Shown here piece by piece: positions 1 to 10,791 of a DNA stretch of 64,000 bases (the first letter of the stretch is position 1; the number at the start of each line of letters is the position of its first letter). Made by a program: the position numbers and the translations under genes. Source of the stretch: Polytrichum commune (lineage: Eukaryota; Streptophyta; Polytrichopsida; Polytrichales; Polytrichaceae); assembly GCA_950295325.1 (NCBI GenBank), contig OX485803.1:46393554-46457553 (forward strand), read 5' to 3'. The notes under the pieces were generated by a model that saw only the letters and a program-made list of their open reading frames with translations, searched no databases and had not been told where the DNA came from.

Positions 1-2
1 GA

Positions 3-632
3 GGTGACAATGTACTACCCGCAAACGAGCCAACGCATGTTCAACAGGATCCACTTCCAGCCAGAGTACATTCCGAATACATGGACGCCTCCCTCATATC
101 CAACCATCGTACCGAAGTTCAAACGTCCAATGTTGCTGAAATGCCTATAACCCGATGTCGTGCTCTTCAAGGAATTGCATCCACCTCTATTGTGCAAGTG
201 CATGCACAACGTCAACATCGTCCTCTCACTCGAAGTATTGCCAATACTTCTAGATTGGGTGTTTCACTAGCAACTACTGTGGGTGCTACTTTGGTTGCTA
301 TACACAATGTTTCAAGTCGTGGTAGGGGTAGAGGGCGCCATAGAACTACGAGAGGTGTCAAACGTACTAGGAAGAGGTATCAAGGAAGATCGCTTCTGTT
401 TACTGCTAAAGACTACAATGAAGATGAGGGTAGACCACATCTAGATGAAAATGGCATACAGGATGCAGAAGGCTCCCGGTCCACCAAGAAGATAATTATC
501 TCACAACGTGACCGAGAGTTGCGTCTTCGGAGCGCGACTCCCCAAACAGATGATGATTTCAGCACAGACAAGTCTGAAGAATATCTAAGATGTGTCGAAG
601 CAAATGATCCCACAGTACGGATTCGAACGTAA
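3..632 (+). CDS. Partial unknown protein, basic/Arg-rich centre and acidic tail
   Basis: The frame is open from base 3 to a TAA at 630-632, so the gene enters from outside the window; the first ATG is at 81 but the frame continues upstream of it. From the ATG the product is 183 residues: a mixed N-terminal part, a basic Ser-Arg-Gly-Arg-Gly-Arg-Gly-Arg stretch followed by more Arg/Lys (about residues 79-100), and an acidic Asp/Glu-rich C-terminal third. I do not recognise a domain. The RG run could bind RNA or act as a nuclear signal, but that is inference. It converges on the broken RING-like gene that ends at 1226. It may be one of the accessory ORFs of a transposon rather than a host gene. 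No intron boundary is needed within the visible part. Confidence 0.4.
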   Translation, partial: GDNVLPANEPTHVQQDPLPARVHSEYMDASLISNHRTEVQTSNVAEMPITRCRALQGIASTSIVQVHAQRQHRPLTRSIANTSRLGVSLATTVGATLVAIHNVSSRGRGRGRHRTTRGVKRTRKRYQGRSLLFTAKDYNEDEGRPHLDENGIQDAEGSRSTKKIIISQRDRELRLRSATPQTDDDFSTDKSEEYLRCVEANDPTVRIRT

Positions 633-1225
633 TGGTTTTGCAAAAATGTGGTCTTTCGGTGTTCCCACGTAATACCGTAATTTATTACTTACGTCAAAAT
701 TGATACAACATTAGGGCCTTCGGTGAGACATTTAGACCACAAAGCGAATGCTACCTTCGTAGTTGTATCGTTTATTATGATGTATTATTCTTACGGTGAA
801 TAGAGTTTTGTTTTTATTTATTGAGCTTCTTGAATCAAATGTTTTTATAAATATTGCAAGCCATCTATTGTTCGATTGTACATGCTTCGTTGGTGGCTTC
901 CTATTTTTTGGAATATTTCTATGTGTTTTACATAATTATATCTTTATATGTTATTCAATATTGGCTATGTAGTTATTAGTTAATAGTACTCTTGGTGAGA
1001 CTATCATATGAATGACTATTATTCAAGTAAGTTTTTAAAATTTTCAAAAAACATTAAAACATATGGCATCCATATGATATCTTTTACACGTTCTAATCAC
1101 TTTGAAATGAAAAATTGTCAGTAAATCCTCTTCATATTACATATTTTTTTAACATGAAATATGTTCATTGTGTCCAAAATTTTCCTCCCTTACTGTACAA
1201 CTTTCTAAACAATCTACAAAAATTC
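633..1225. other. AT-rich spacer, no gene seen
   Basis: This interval separates two convergent reading frames and is strongly AT-rich. It has no long ORF, RNA gene or clear repeat. It probably holds the 3' untranslated ends of both neighbours. Confidence 0.5.
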
Positions 1226-3553
1226 CTAATCCGAATCTGAATCGAGGTCTATAGCCACTGAACTAGCTGGATGAAGATGAAGTCCTTGTCGTGCTCGTGA
1301 TGATTCACCAGCTTCCATGCTTCGCGCTACTCCACGGGTGAGATATGGGCGACTTCTGAGAGACAATGGAACGGCATTACATGGTCTGGGCCCACCATTT
1401 AGCCGTTTCAAAACCGCATCACCCATAACTCTATGCAAGATCGCATCAATTGCACTCAATTGCAGCCTATTTTGGTGGTACCCCTCCTCTAATTCAAATT
1501 CAAGTCTCGGATCCCGTTCCATAGGCATGTCATCTGCATCTTGTTCCAAATCATGCTCCGATACTGATTCGAGACCTGTTGCATTGTACCAAGGAGGGTG
1601 CTTGCCGCTCTTTAATTGTCTGCTTGTTGTATTCCAATACCAACCAAAAGTTTGGTAAAAAAATCTTTTCAAGCCATACTCGAGGGACTTGTTGGGATAC
1701 AACTCGTCTGCAACATACAAAATTTGACGTGCACTCCGTGTCCATGCTCTATTCTTGTTCTCGTTCCATAGCTCAACCTTGGTACAATTGTATAACCAAC
1801 TCCACTCAACACACTGCCCATCAAATTCTTGAAGTTCGAAAAGAAAGTCCCATGGCTTTAACACCCACTCGTTAGGCATGTAATCCCGAAGGCCAAATTG
1901 GAGGTACAAACGAGGGTGAAAGGATGATCTACAATGAGGACATTGGCGGTTCTTGATCATATTCCCTATTAGACATTGTGGATGGAATTGGGCCCCACAT
2001 GATCCAACTTGAAAGCATCCCTCTGGGCTAAATGGACATTGTCAAATCACACACACGGATCCGTAAAAAATCATTGGATGTGGATTTGGCCATAACTTCT
2101 CACCAATCATGCGGGCAAGATATTCATGCACTTGTTGCATAGCCCAATGGTGATTTTCATCTGGCACTTGCTTCCAATCGATGCTCCCGCTTGGCAATGT
2201 CCATTTACACTCATCCCTCCAACTAGGGTACATCTGCTCATCTTTTGGCCACGAAGTGAGCATCATGTTCCGCATTCTCTGATTGCGGTTCCATTCTTTT
2301 TGGATGCTCTCAAACTCAGCTTCAAATTGCCGTGCCTTTGCCATAGCAAACAATGTGCCTGTCCTCATATTTTTGCGCTCCACAATCGCATCCAAGAGAA
2401 ATTTCTTTAGCTTGCCATTCTGCTCCTCCAGTTGACCAAGAATATCAAGGTCAATCTTGGCTTTGTAATCAACAACAACTTCATTGACCACTTGAAGTTG
2501 TTGATGCATGTCAACCACCTCTTTCTGCAAAGCCTCCATCTTTGATTGCATTACTTGATTCATCGTACATACTTCCAAAGTTTGTGACTTTGCAATCCTG
2601 GCTTTTTCTAAAGTTGTGTCCCTCTCTACTTGCAAAGACTGAAAATTACTGTCAGTTGTTGCCATTGGTGCACTGTTTGAACTGCCAGCCCCCCCCATCG
2701 TAAGTGTTGCAACTTGATTTTCCAAATCGAAAATCCTTGCTTTGTACTCACGAATTTCCTCAGCATGTTGCTTACGCAATTCTTCCATTTTGCTCTCCAA
2801 TGTGTCCCTTCCAAGTTCACCAAGGTTTACCTCGTTACCCACCTCGTTGACCAAATTGTTGACCTCAACTTCTACAATGTTTTCTTGGTTTACGGTATCT
2901 ACCATGCCCTCTTCCATATTTGCAACCACCTCCCCACTTACTGTCTCAATGTCATTGTCTGCTCGACAAGAATGACGTGGCCTTTTTGGTTCCCGACCAT
3001 CTGGCACTGGGGTCCTAGGATCATCTACTAGTCTGGAATTCTCCCTGAACTATTCCGGAACGGGAATGTATGGAATATCTGGAACTGTGCACTTAGTGAA
3101 TGCAATTCCAATACCTCCAAATTTCTTCTCATTCAGAGCACCCAAACTCGACCAATCCACTCTAACTCGCAACATGTGCTCCGCATACATCATACATGCC
3201 ACTGACTTCGGAATTGCGCCCTTGCGCCATCTTTCCAAATTGGAGATATTTCTAAGGATTGTTAAAAATCTCCATTTTGTCTCCACATCTTGAAGTTGAT
3301 TATAATTCGCACTGATGGACCTGGAATGTATCTCGTGACAAGGTCTTAGCGACAAATGATCAAAATGAGGGAAACCCACATATTGCATTGCAATATTCGC
3401 AATTCACGGCTATGGTACCCTCTCCCAACCTGTCCTCGCTTTTAAGGTGTGGTCATCATAAATATCCCACTCCAACTCAGCGAACTTGCGTTGATATTTT
3501 TTGGCCTCCCTTGATCTTCCACTTGCCATGTCTATAGATCCTCCACTTGCCAT
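1226..3553 (-). pseudogene. Coiled-coil plus RING-like zinc-finger protein, broken by in-frame stops
   Basis: One minus-strand frame runs from the ATG at 3553 to a stop at 1226-1228, interrupted by four nonsense codons but no frameshift: a TAG and a TGA two codons apart near 3410, a TAG at 3050-3052 and a TGA at 2042-2044. The order is a basic N-terminus, an acidic linker, a long heptad-like coiled coil (about 2880-2340), a Trp-rich segment, then a Cys/His cluster ending CPHC (about 2055-1930). After that come a Trp/Tyr-rich domain (WSWLYNCTKVELWNENKNRA, FGWYWN) and a Ser/Asp tail. The TGA at 2042-2044 lies where a RING CxxC motif would need its second Cys (CVI-stop-QC). I do not know a named family. 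It could be a captured host gene in a transposon or a decayed member of a lineage-specific RING family. Any readthrough function is speculation. Confidence 0.55.
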
Positions 3554-3884
3554 ATCCACCCCAATTGTGGTTTCTAAGTCTAGTGTATAACTCTAAAGTT
3601 TTAAAATACTACTTGCACTTCATAATAGTGCTACAAAAACATCCAAGCATACACTTCAAAATAGTGTTGCCGTGGAATAAGTTCAAAAATGTTGTTAAAA
3701 ATTAAAGTCAAAAAACAACCACCAAAAACACACCCACAAAACACGTGTGTATTTCCCCAATAAAGATAAAAGGGCCCCCAAATAGGGACCCCACACTCCC
3801 CCGAGTGCCCCGCGTGCCCCACGCTCTCTTTAAGAGGAGGGCCGACCGGGCTCCCACAAGGAGTAGAATGAGGTAGATAAGTGG

Positions 3885-4268
3885 TCCCCCCACTTATATA
3901 CCCCGTCCTCCCTCCCGTTCCCCTCCCCCATTCCCCTAATCCCGTTCCCATCCATCCCGTCCTATCCAAACCTCCTAAACCCGCTCCCACCCCCCGCTCC
4001 CCACGTTCCCACACGCTCCCCGCGTTCCCCCCCGTTTCCACTTACCTTCCCCCCGTTCCCCGTCCTCCCCCCCCCCCACCCCCGTCCTCCCCCTCCCCCC
4101 CCCCCCCCCCCGTCCGACCCTTCCCCGCCCGACCCTCCCCCCGTCCGCCCCCCCCGCCCGACCCTCACCCCCGTCCGACCCCACGTTCCCCCGCGTTCCC
4201 ACACGTCCGCCCGCGCTCCCCACCCGTTCCCCCCGTCCGACCCTCTCCCCCGTCCGACCTACACCCTC
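3885..4268. repeat. C-homopolymer/CCCGTCCGACC-type low-complexity tract
   Basis: The plus strand is almost purely pyrimidine, with runs of up to about 18 C broken by short GTT, GTCCGA and ACGTT interruptions. It reads as degenerate tandem units of CCCGTTCCCC and CCGTCCGACCC. Three ORFs that cross it encode only Pro/Arg or Gly/Arg and are composition artefacts. The minus strand has many closely spaced G3+ runs, so G-quadruplex formation there and i-motif on the plus strand are possible. Confidence 0.8.
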
Positions 4269-4442
4269 CTTAGTAATATTTTATTACTTTGATTTTAACA
4301 AAATGGTAAACACAATGGCAAAATGGTTTACATGCCAAGGGAAATATGCACATCCACGTCGGCATTTTTTGCCACATAGGACGCCACCTTGGCAAGAAGG
4401 TAAGTATTTTACCCACCCTACTAGGTTGACCCTAGTTTGACC

Positions 4443-6041
4443 CTACGAGGAGCCTATTGTGTCGTGACGGAGGGGTCCGACCCGACACGACGCGTCATGA
4501 CGGCACGATCCCGTCATGACATCGCGATAGACAACCCTGCCTGTGAGGAGTTCTCCCACATAAACAAGTTCGATTGGAGCCAGGGAGCGTTCGCTCCTAT
4601 CCACCATGTATTCTTCCAGTTTTTGCTCATGTTCTGAGCCCTTGATAATGATTGTTGTAACTCTCAATCTTTTCTTATGCGATTGTGGTGTGCTAGGCAT
4701 ACCTACCGCAGTCCAGAAGTCCTCGACTAACTGACCTAATTAGTATCCTTGCCAGGTGATGGGTGTGGAGTCTGCACCTTTTGCAGGCTGTGGTTTGGCA
4801 TGTTCCTTCCCTTTGTCCTGTCCTTCTGTGGGAGGTTTCAATCTCCAGACGAAAGTTGGCGCTGTCTTGGTTTCTTGCATTAGCGAAGGTTGGGCAGTGA
4901 CATGCGGGCTTTTTGGTGCGGGGGATGACAGTTGTGGGAATTCGTCTGGATATCGTGGTGATTGATTAGGAGAAATGTCTGGTTCGGCTGGGGGTGGATT
5001 GGGTTGATCATCGGGCAGGGCGGCGTCTGGAGCAGCTGTTGTTGTTCCCTGTGGTGACGTATGCGCGCTCCTGTCGGTTTGCAGTGGTTGGGCGTCTTGG
5101 CGGGGGTGACTGGCTGGAGCTTTGGTTGTATGCTTTCTTGATCTGTTGGACTCTTTCCTTGGGCAGTACCTCACCGGATGGTCCCTGGCGCGGCATCTGC
5201 CGCATTGATTAGGTAGGCCGTTGTATTCCAACATATATTCTACTACTCCCTCACAATCAAGTCGCGGAAGAACTATTGTGTGATGTAGTGTATCAAGGTT
5301 GCGCATGAGTATACAAATTCTCAGGCCAAAGAGCTTAGCTTCGTATGCCTCCGAGTTGTCAATCATTATTACCTGCCCAATTTGTTCCCCTATTGTTTTA
5401 AGAAACATCTCCTCTCGGAGGACTTGGCAGAGGTCCACTATTTGAACCCAAATCGGGAGGTCTAATCCATCTTCGACTTGTGAAGTTCTGGCATCGAAGT
5501 GTGGGCGCCAGCTGGAGAATGATATCGAAGTTGCTTCGCAGGTGAGCTCTGTCTGCGTGAGTGCGTGGATTCTACCTTCTGGCAGGCTGAAAGTAACTTC
5601 AAACAAATTGTTAGCTTTGAGGGAAAGAAGAGAAAGGGATGGGTGTAGGGTTTCCCAGGCCCAAGCCGTGAGGGCTTTGAGCCCAGGATGCTTACCATGT
5701 ATTCTTCCTAGGAGGGAGACTCCTGCTTTCGTTGCACATGTCAAGCGTAATGTTACTAACAGCTCCTCCGGTATGTTGGATAGTAACTTGCGTGTTTCGT
5801 CTGTGTTTTGAGCCACAGGTGGCGCAAGTGTGGTGGTGTTTTCCATTTCAGTGTGTGGCGGTGGCGGTGAGTTGGGGCGAGCGTATTCGGGTTGAGTTAG
5901 TCGATATGGGTGCGGGTTATGGAGAGGATTCTCCTGCCTGCGCGAGTGATCCACTGTGTTGGGTGAAGAGGTGTTTCGATGTTGTATTGCGACCCCTGCA
6001 AGATTGCTGCCCAAGACTTGCCGAACTCCATAGTGCTCCAA
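4443..6041 (-). pseudogene. LINE ORF1 (gag-like) remnant, DUF4283-type with CCHC knuckle
   Basis: The main frame gives 433 residues (6041 to a stop at 4740-4742). The same frame continues after that one stop to 4443. A Pro/Ser/Thr-rich N-terminus is followed by a central domain with the PIWVQIVDL and IGEQIGQVIMID signatures typical of the DUF4283 N-terminal domain in plant L1 ORF1 proteins. Next comes a knuckle C-x2-C-x4-H-x4-C (CGRCRARDHPVRYC) and a Pro-rich tail. In plant L1 elements this protein binds element RNA and is followed by an endonuclease/reverse-transcriptase ORF2. No ORF2 is found on the downstream side (below 4443), so the copy is truncated. The start follows the first ATG in a region without earlier homology and is not certain. 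A domesticated DUF4283 gene is a less likely alternative. Confidence 0.7.
4494..4520. repeat. Short inverted repeat (10-bp arms, 7-bp loop)
   Basis: GTCATGACGG (4494-4503) and CCGTCATGAC (4511-4520) are exact reverse complements around a CACGATC loop. Each arm also contains the palindrome GTCATGAC. It lies in the 3' part of the LINE ORF1 remnant, so it may be chance or a protein-binding site. No function can be assigned. Confidence 0.5.
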
Positions 6042-6253
6042 ATTTTTAGTGGTTTAATGCATTAGAAGCGCAATCTCTTCAGTTATCCCCTAGTAGCAAC
6101 ATTAGTCTCTAATACATCTCTACCGGCAAGAAATCTTACATTCTTGCGAGCATCCTGTAAATCCAGATCTCACCCGGACTTTGCAAAGCTACCAATAAGC
6201 CGGCGAGAATACTTTTACTTGAAGGCCTTAACCACTGAGTCATTGAACTTCAC

Positions 6254-6535
6254 ATGATATATATGGAGCGCTTTAAGCCTTTGTATATGAAGACCACTAT
6301 TTGCTCTCTATTCCTACTAATTATTGTATATTATTTATTATTTATTGTCTATTGTTCACTATGTACTATTTACTATCTATTATTACTATTATTACTATAT
6401 TTTGTACTTTTACTATTATTTATCTATTATTTATAGTTTTCTATTTATTGTATATTATTTTTTTCTATTTATATTCTTATATTGACCATTTAGTATTTAG
6501 TCTTTATTGTTTATTATTTATACGAGCCCAAAATG
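6254..6535. repeat. TATT/TTA-rich low-complexity DNA
   Basis: This stretch is composed of irregular TATTATTTA, CTATTTAC and TATTACTAT units. Its two Leu/Tyr/Ile-rich ORFs are by-products of base composition. A shorter similar stretch lies at 7810-7880. Confidence 0.7.
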
Positions 6536-7055
6536 AGTGCTCATATTTGTTTTATGTTTAGAATTTATTTAGAATTGTATTTGGAGTGTTAATTGAAACA
6601 ATCAAAAGTATAAAAAGAATGAGGATTGGTGTGGTTTATGTTTTAGGCTTTAAGCCTATTTTGTGTGGTTAAGTAGAAGTTTAGCAACAATAGGGAGTGT
6701 TTTGGTTGAGTGGGTAGTGTTTGAGGAAGCAAGGGTAAGGTCCTTTGATTTAAATGTTTGAATTAGAACATGCTCTTGTTGGCTTAAAGGGTGAAGGTTT
6801 AGTGGATAGGATAAGGTCCTACTAAGTAGGGGAATGTAAAGGGGCTTGTGGTCTTGGGTGCCCTCTCCTCCTCCTCCTCTTCTCTCTTCATTCTCTCCTC
6901 TCCCTCTCTCTCCCCTTCCTCTCTAGGATTTGGAACTCTTAGAAGTAGAAGGATAGTGGAATTAAGTAGTGAATTAGTAGGGGATTTAGTGGAATTATTA
7001 GAATTAGGTAAGGGGATTAGTTACGGAACTTATGGTGTTAAGAGGTTGAATTTAT
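6536..7055. other. Spacer with CT-rich run, no gene seen
   Basis: This is AT-rich DNA with a pyrimidine run of CTC/TCT units at about 6865-6925. The 78-codon ORF across it is Ser/Leu/Gly low-complexity and unconvincing. Confidence 0.4.
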
Positions 7056-7061
7056 GGTTAG

Positions 7062-7440
7062 GGGAGCTACTGATGTCTACTTAGTGAAGTTGTTGGTTTC
7101 ACACAGTTGGGAGCTACTGATTTCTACTTAGGGGAGCTGCTGGTTTCATACAGTTGGAGCTATTGATTTCTACTTAGGGGAGCTGCTGGTTCCACACAGT
7201 TGGAGCTACTGATTTCTACTTAGGGGAGCTGTTGGTTTCGTACAGTTGGAGCTACTGATTTCTACTTAGGGGAGCTGCTGGTTTCATACAGTTGGAGCTA
7301 CTGATTTCTACTTAGGGGAGCTACTGGTTTCATACAGTTGGAGCTACTGATTTCTACTTAGAGGAGCTGCTGGTTTCACACAGTTGGAGCTACTGAATTC
7401 TACTTAGTGAAGCTGCTGGTTTCACAATTGGGGAGCTGCC
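7062..7440. repeat. 46-bp minisatellite, about eight copies
   Basis: Units begin GGAGCTACTGATTTCTACTT and continue with GGGGAGCTGCTGGTTTCATACAGTT, about 46 bp per period, with a few substitutions per copy. The two halves of each unit resemble each other (GGAGCTACTGATTTC and GGAGCTGCTGGTTTC), so the array looks like a 23-bp repeat that was later amplified as a dimer. The outermost copies are the most divergent. Confidence 0.85.
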
Positions 7441-10400
7441 GGGGTTATAGTTGGAGGGTTACATGAGGATTAAGTAGGGAGACTAAACTAGAAACTTAAC
7501 TCCTTAAGAAATTAAGGAGGGAAGAGGTTCCTAACATGCAAAAGTGTGACATAAGGGAACAATCTTCTGGTAAAGATTGGAGTGTTGAGTTTTGAATCAG
7601 TGTGGGGAGATGGGACTACTAGGGAAGAGTATTTTTTAATACTTGTACTCGTATCCTGGAATAAATTGATGTGTAAAAGTTGATGGAGAGTGAAATGGAT
7701 TTTTATGAATTCGGAAGAGATAGGATGTAAGCATGAATGTGATACCCATACCCTCACCCGGACTAGGACGCTTAAGGGTGGGCGGTTTGGCCTCACAATT
7801 TAGTATTCATTATCTGCTATTTTTTATTATTTTTTATTATTTTTATATGTTTTTAATTTTTTATTATTTATTGTCTATTGTCTACTAGTGTCCCTAGATC
7901 TAGATCTAAAAGATCTGTAAAACTAAACAAATATAAAATATTCCTTCACAGACCTTTTGCATGACAATAGAGTGACACAACTCCCACACATGTAAGAAAT
8001 ATTGTGTGGAGCTCAAAAGTTGAGCGTGGAGCTTAAAACTCCAAAACAAAAGTTTTTTAGGTCACAACCTTATGTCAAAGTGACCCTCCTTCCTACTAGT
8101 GCATGTTTGTGTAATGGTAACGTCATTTTGTCATTTCCAATGCTATCATAGTCATCGCATGGAAAGTGCTTGTGAGGAAAATCAACGCAACACTTTAATT
8201 ATCACCCATGACATTCTAGTCAATGGTAGGGGCCACTTTACATATAGACCAAGAGCTGTGACCATGAATAAATCTAAGGGCCCTTAAAAACCATTCAAAG
8301 TCCCTCTTATGAGAAATAGGAATCCAATTTTGCAATCGATGGGCCTTCAAGCTTCAATGTAAAGTGAAGGTGGATCATGTTGAGGGACAACAACATACGT
8401 TCGGGTTCAAGACCCCATCATGGCAATACATTATTTCTAAAAGCCTATGGCAATGTATTAATTGTCACGGTCCCTAGATCCACCTCTTCTTGATGGGCCT
8501 AGCCACAATATTCAGTAGACCATGAAACATTATTCATTTGTTGCCATGTAGTTAAGTAAAAATGGGTGTTCTCCCCCATCCACTTTGCACAGTCATGAGC
8601 CTTGGTCAATCATGGCAAAAATACATTGCACCGTTTATGATATTTAGAGTCAAGTACATTATTGGCAAACAACCTAAACTAGATACTTAGAGGTCTAGTA
8701 GTTGTGATGTTCACTAATTGTTAACATGACACTATTTTTGTTTTGTATATTCTGCGGGTCGATTGCAATATCCATGAGCCCCAAGCCAACTTTGAGAGAG
8801 CAGCAAGGATAAGACCAAACCTAACCGACTAAATGTACACGATGTTGTGTTATCATCGTTAACTCTCACACCGAAACAACATGAAATTATTTGTTAATTT
8901 ACATAACTTTCTAAAGTGCATAAGTATTTATGTATGATATTCAACATAACACATTGGAGTGCTTGAAAGATGAGATGATGAACATAGTATTTGTGAAAAT
9001 GTCACGTTCACATATGATGGTTTCTTTTTAAAGCCCACTTAGTTTCTAGTCTTTTAGAGTGCACTTGAACTTTGGAAAAAACTGTAGTTCGCAAAAACTT
9101 GTGTAGTTGGCAAAAGTTGCCTCCAAAAATCAAATCAAGCCGGCCTTCCTTGTATTCGAGGAATGTCATATGTGACATTTTTACGTGCCATGTGACGTTT
9201 TTACAAATACCATGTTGATAGTTTTGTGTTTTAGTATGCATTAGGAAGAAATTATTGAGTATACTCATGCCAAGTGTCATGTGTTCATATTTTAGTATGT
9301 AAAGAATGATATTGTTGAGCACACTAATACCAAGTGTCATGTGCCAATACTTGTAGTGAACCTGACCATTGTGTAACCTAGGCATAGACCTCATAATATT
9401 ATTGAGCTTACCAATGCCAAAATAATAGTAAGCACACTAAAACACCAAGTGTCATGAGGTTACTCTGATAATAAAGTTGTTGGCCATTAGTGTCACGTGG
9501 CATATGCCTCATAATATGGAAAGTGAAGGTATAACTCATGTGACATTAAATACCATAAAAGGTGTACTTACTTGACATAATAGATTTCCAGCCTACAACA
9601 ACTCAAATCAATTGATAGGCTTAGATCAATTACATTACAAAGAAATATTGAACTCCTTACCGACTTCCTCAAATTCAAAATGTAGGCAGTGCAAGGTAGT
9701 TGAGCCTAAAAGCAATACTTTCATAATTTTTTCTATTTCAGGCATGTTAAAAAAATTGGAAAATTTTCAAAACATTTCCATGGATTTGCAAAACCATTAA
9801 GAATCTACACAATTTTTTTCAAAAAGTCGTAAATTCAAATTAAACATACTTAAATTTGCAAAGTTGTTTTAAGAAATAAACCTTCTACTATCAACTAGAG
9901 AAGTTGGATTGCTAAGTGAGAATCACCACAAAATGAGTTTTAGTGTGGGTGATAGTGTTCTATTGAATGAATGCATCGTCCCCCTTATGTGGATCACTTC
10001 TTACACTAGCTCGCTAAGCGGATTGATTCTCGATTAGCCATTATGATTGGCCAAAGTTGGTGCTCTTCTTAACCCCTAAACACTCAAGCTTCACATTTCA
10101 TTTTTAGGCATTTCAAGCACCAATGTTGAAAATGTATGTTATGTAGAAAAATATATTGTATTCTTGAAATCCAATTGTATGGATGTGAACTAGACTAACA
10201 TTTATTCTTTGTGAAAATTTGAAGTCAATTTGGCCATATTTGCTAGGTCAGATTGGCATATAAACAAGGCCTTCATCCGAGGGCAGCTAGAGAAAACTCT
10301 AGAATTTTTTGTTTCATGACCATTTCAGTCATGCCACAAATATTTGATAGTTGGCAACTTTGCCACAAAATGTTATGTGGATGACGAATGAGCTACTCCC

Positions 10401-10459
10401 AAAACTTAGGTGTTTTAGAAAATTTAGATGAATTCCATCACCCTCAAAGTTGAAGGGCC
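7441..10459. other. Repeat-derived spacer, no gene recognised
   Basis: I see no credible coding region in these 3 kb. A segment at about 7750-7800 (ACCCGGACT...GGGTGG) resembles one at about 60930-60975 and may be an old LTR end. At 9250-9480 a degenerate repeat built around ATTGTTGAGCACACTAA and CCAAGTGTCATG occurs three to four times. The ORFs at 9008-9394 and 9612-9800 have no recognisable features. Confidence 0.4.
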
Positions 10460-10701
10460 TGCAAAGGCCATGTGTAGATTTATATATATTCATTGTATTA
10501 ATTACAGTAAAGTGGCATAGCCGCCACTCTTGGCCGCCTACGGCCTAATCAATATAGCCTGCCTATACTATCTTTAATTACCTTGATTATACCCTGGACC
10601 CACATACCTTGGAGGTAGTGCAGCTACCTGGCCGATACTGCAGCTACCTAGAAGGTAGTGTATAGGTCGTCCAGGCTATGTAGCTACATGCTACCTTAAC
10701 A
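10460..10701 (-). repeat. Copia 3' LTR (left)
   Basis: This 242-bp copy matches the right LTR throughout. It includes the shared core CCGCCACTCTT and the CTACCTTAACA terminus. An extra block with repeated GCAGCTACCT is absent from the right LTR. Confidence 0.88.
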
Positions 10702-10791
10702 CTCCTCCTCGACCTATAGCGACTACCTCATTAAAAACTTCACTGTGTAAAATCCCGAAGGAAAAACCAGCAATGAAAAAAAAAATGTAGT

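Noticed and set aside
3881-4273. Proline/arginine-rich and glycine-rich ORFs across the C-rich tract on both strands
   Set aside because: They are produced by base composition, overlap each other on opposite strands, and have no domain or start context.
7062-7440. Tandem array as a possible CRISPR
   Set aside because: Units are head to tail with no unique spacers, in a eukaryotic context. It is a minisatellite.
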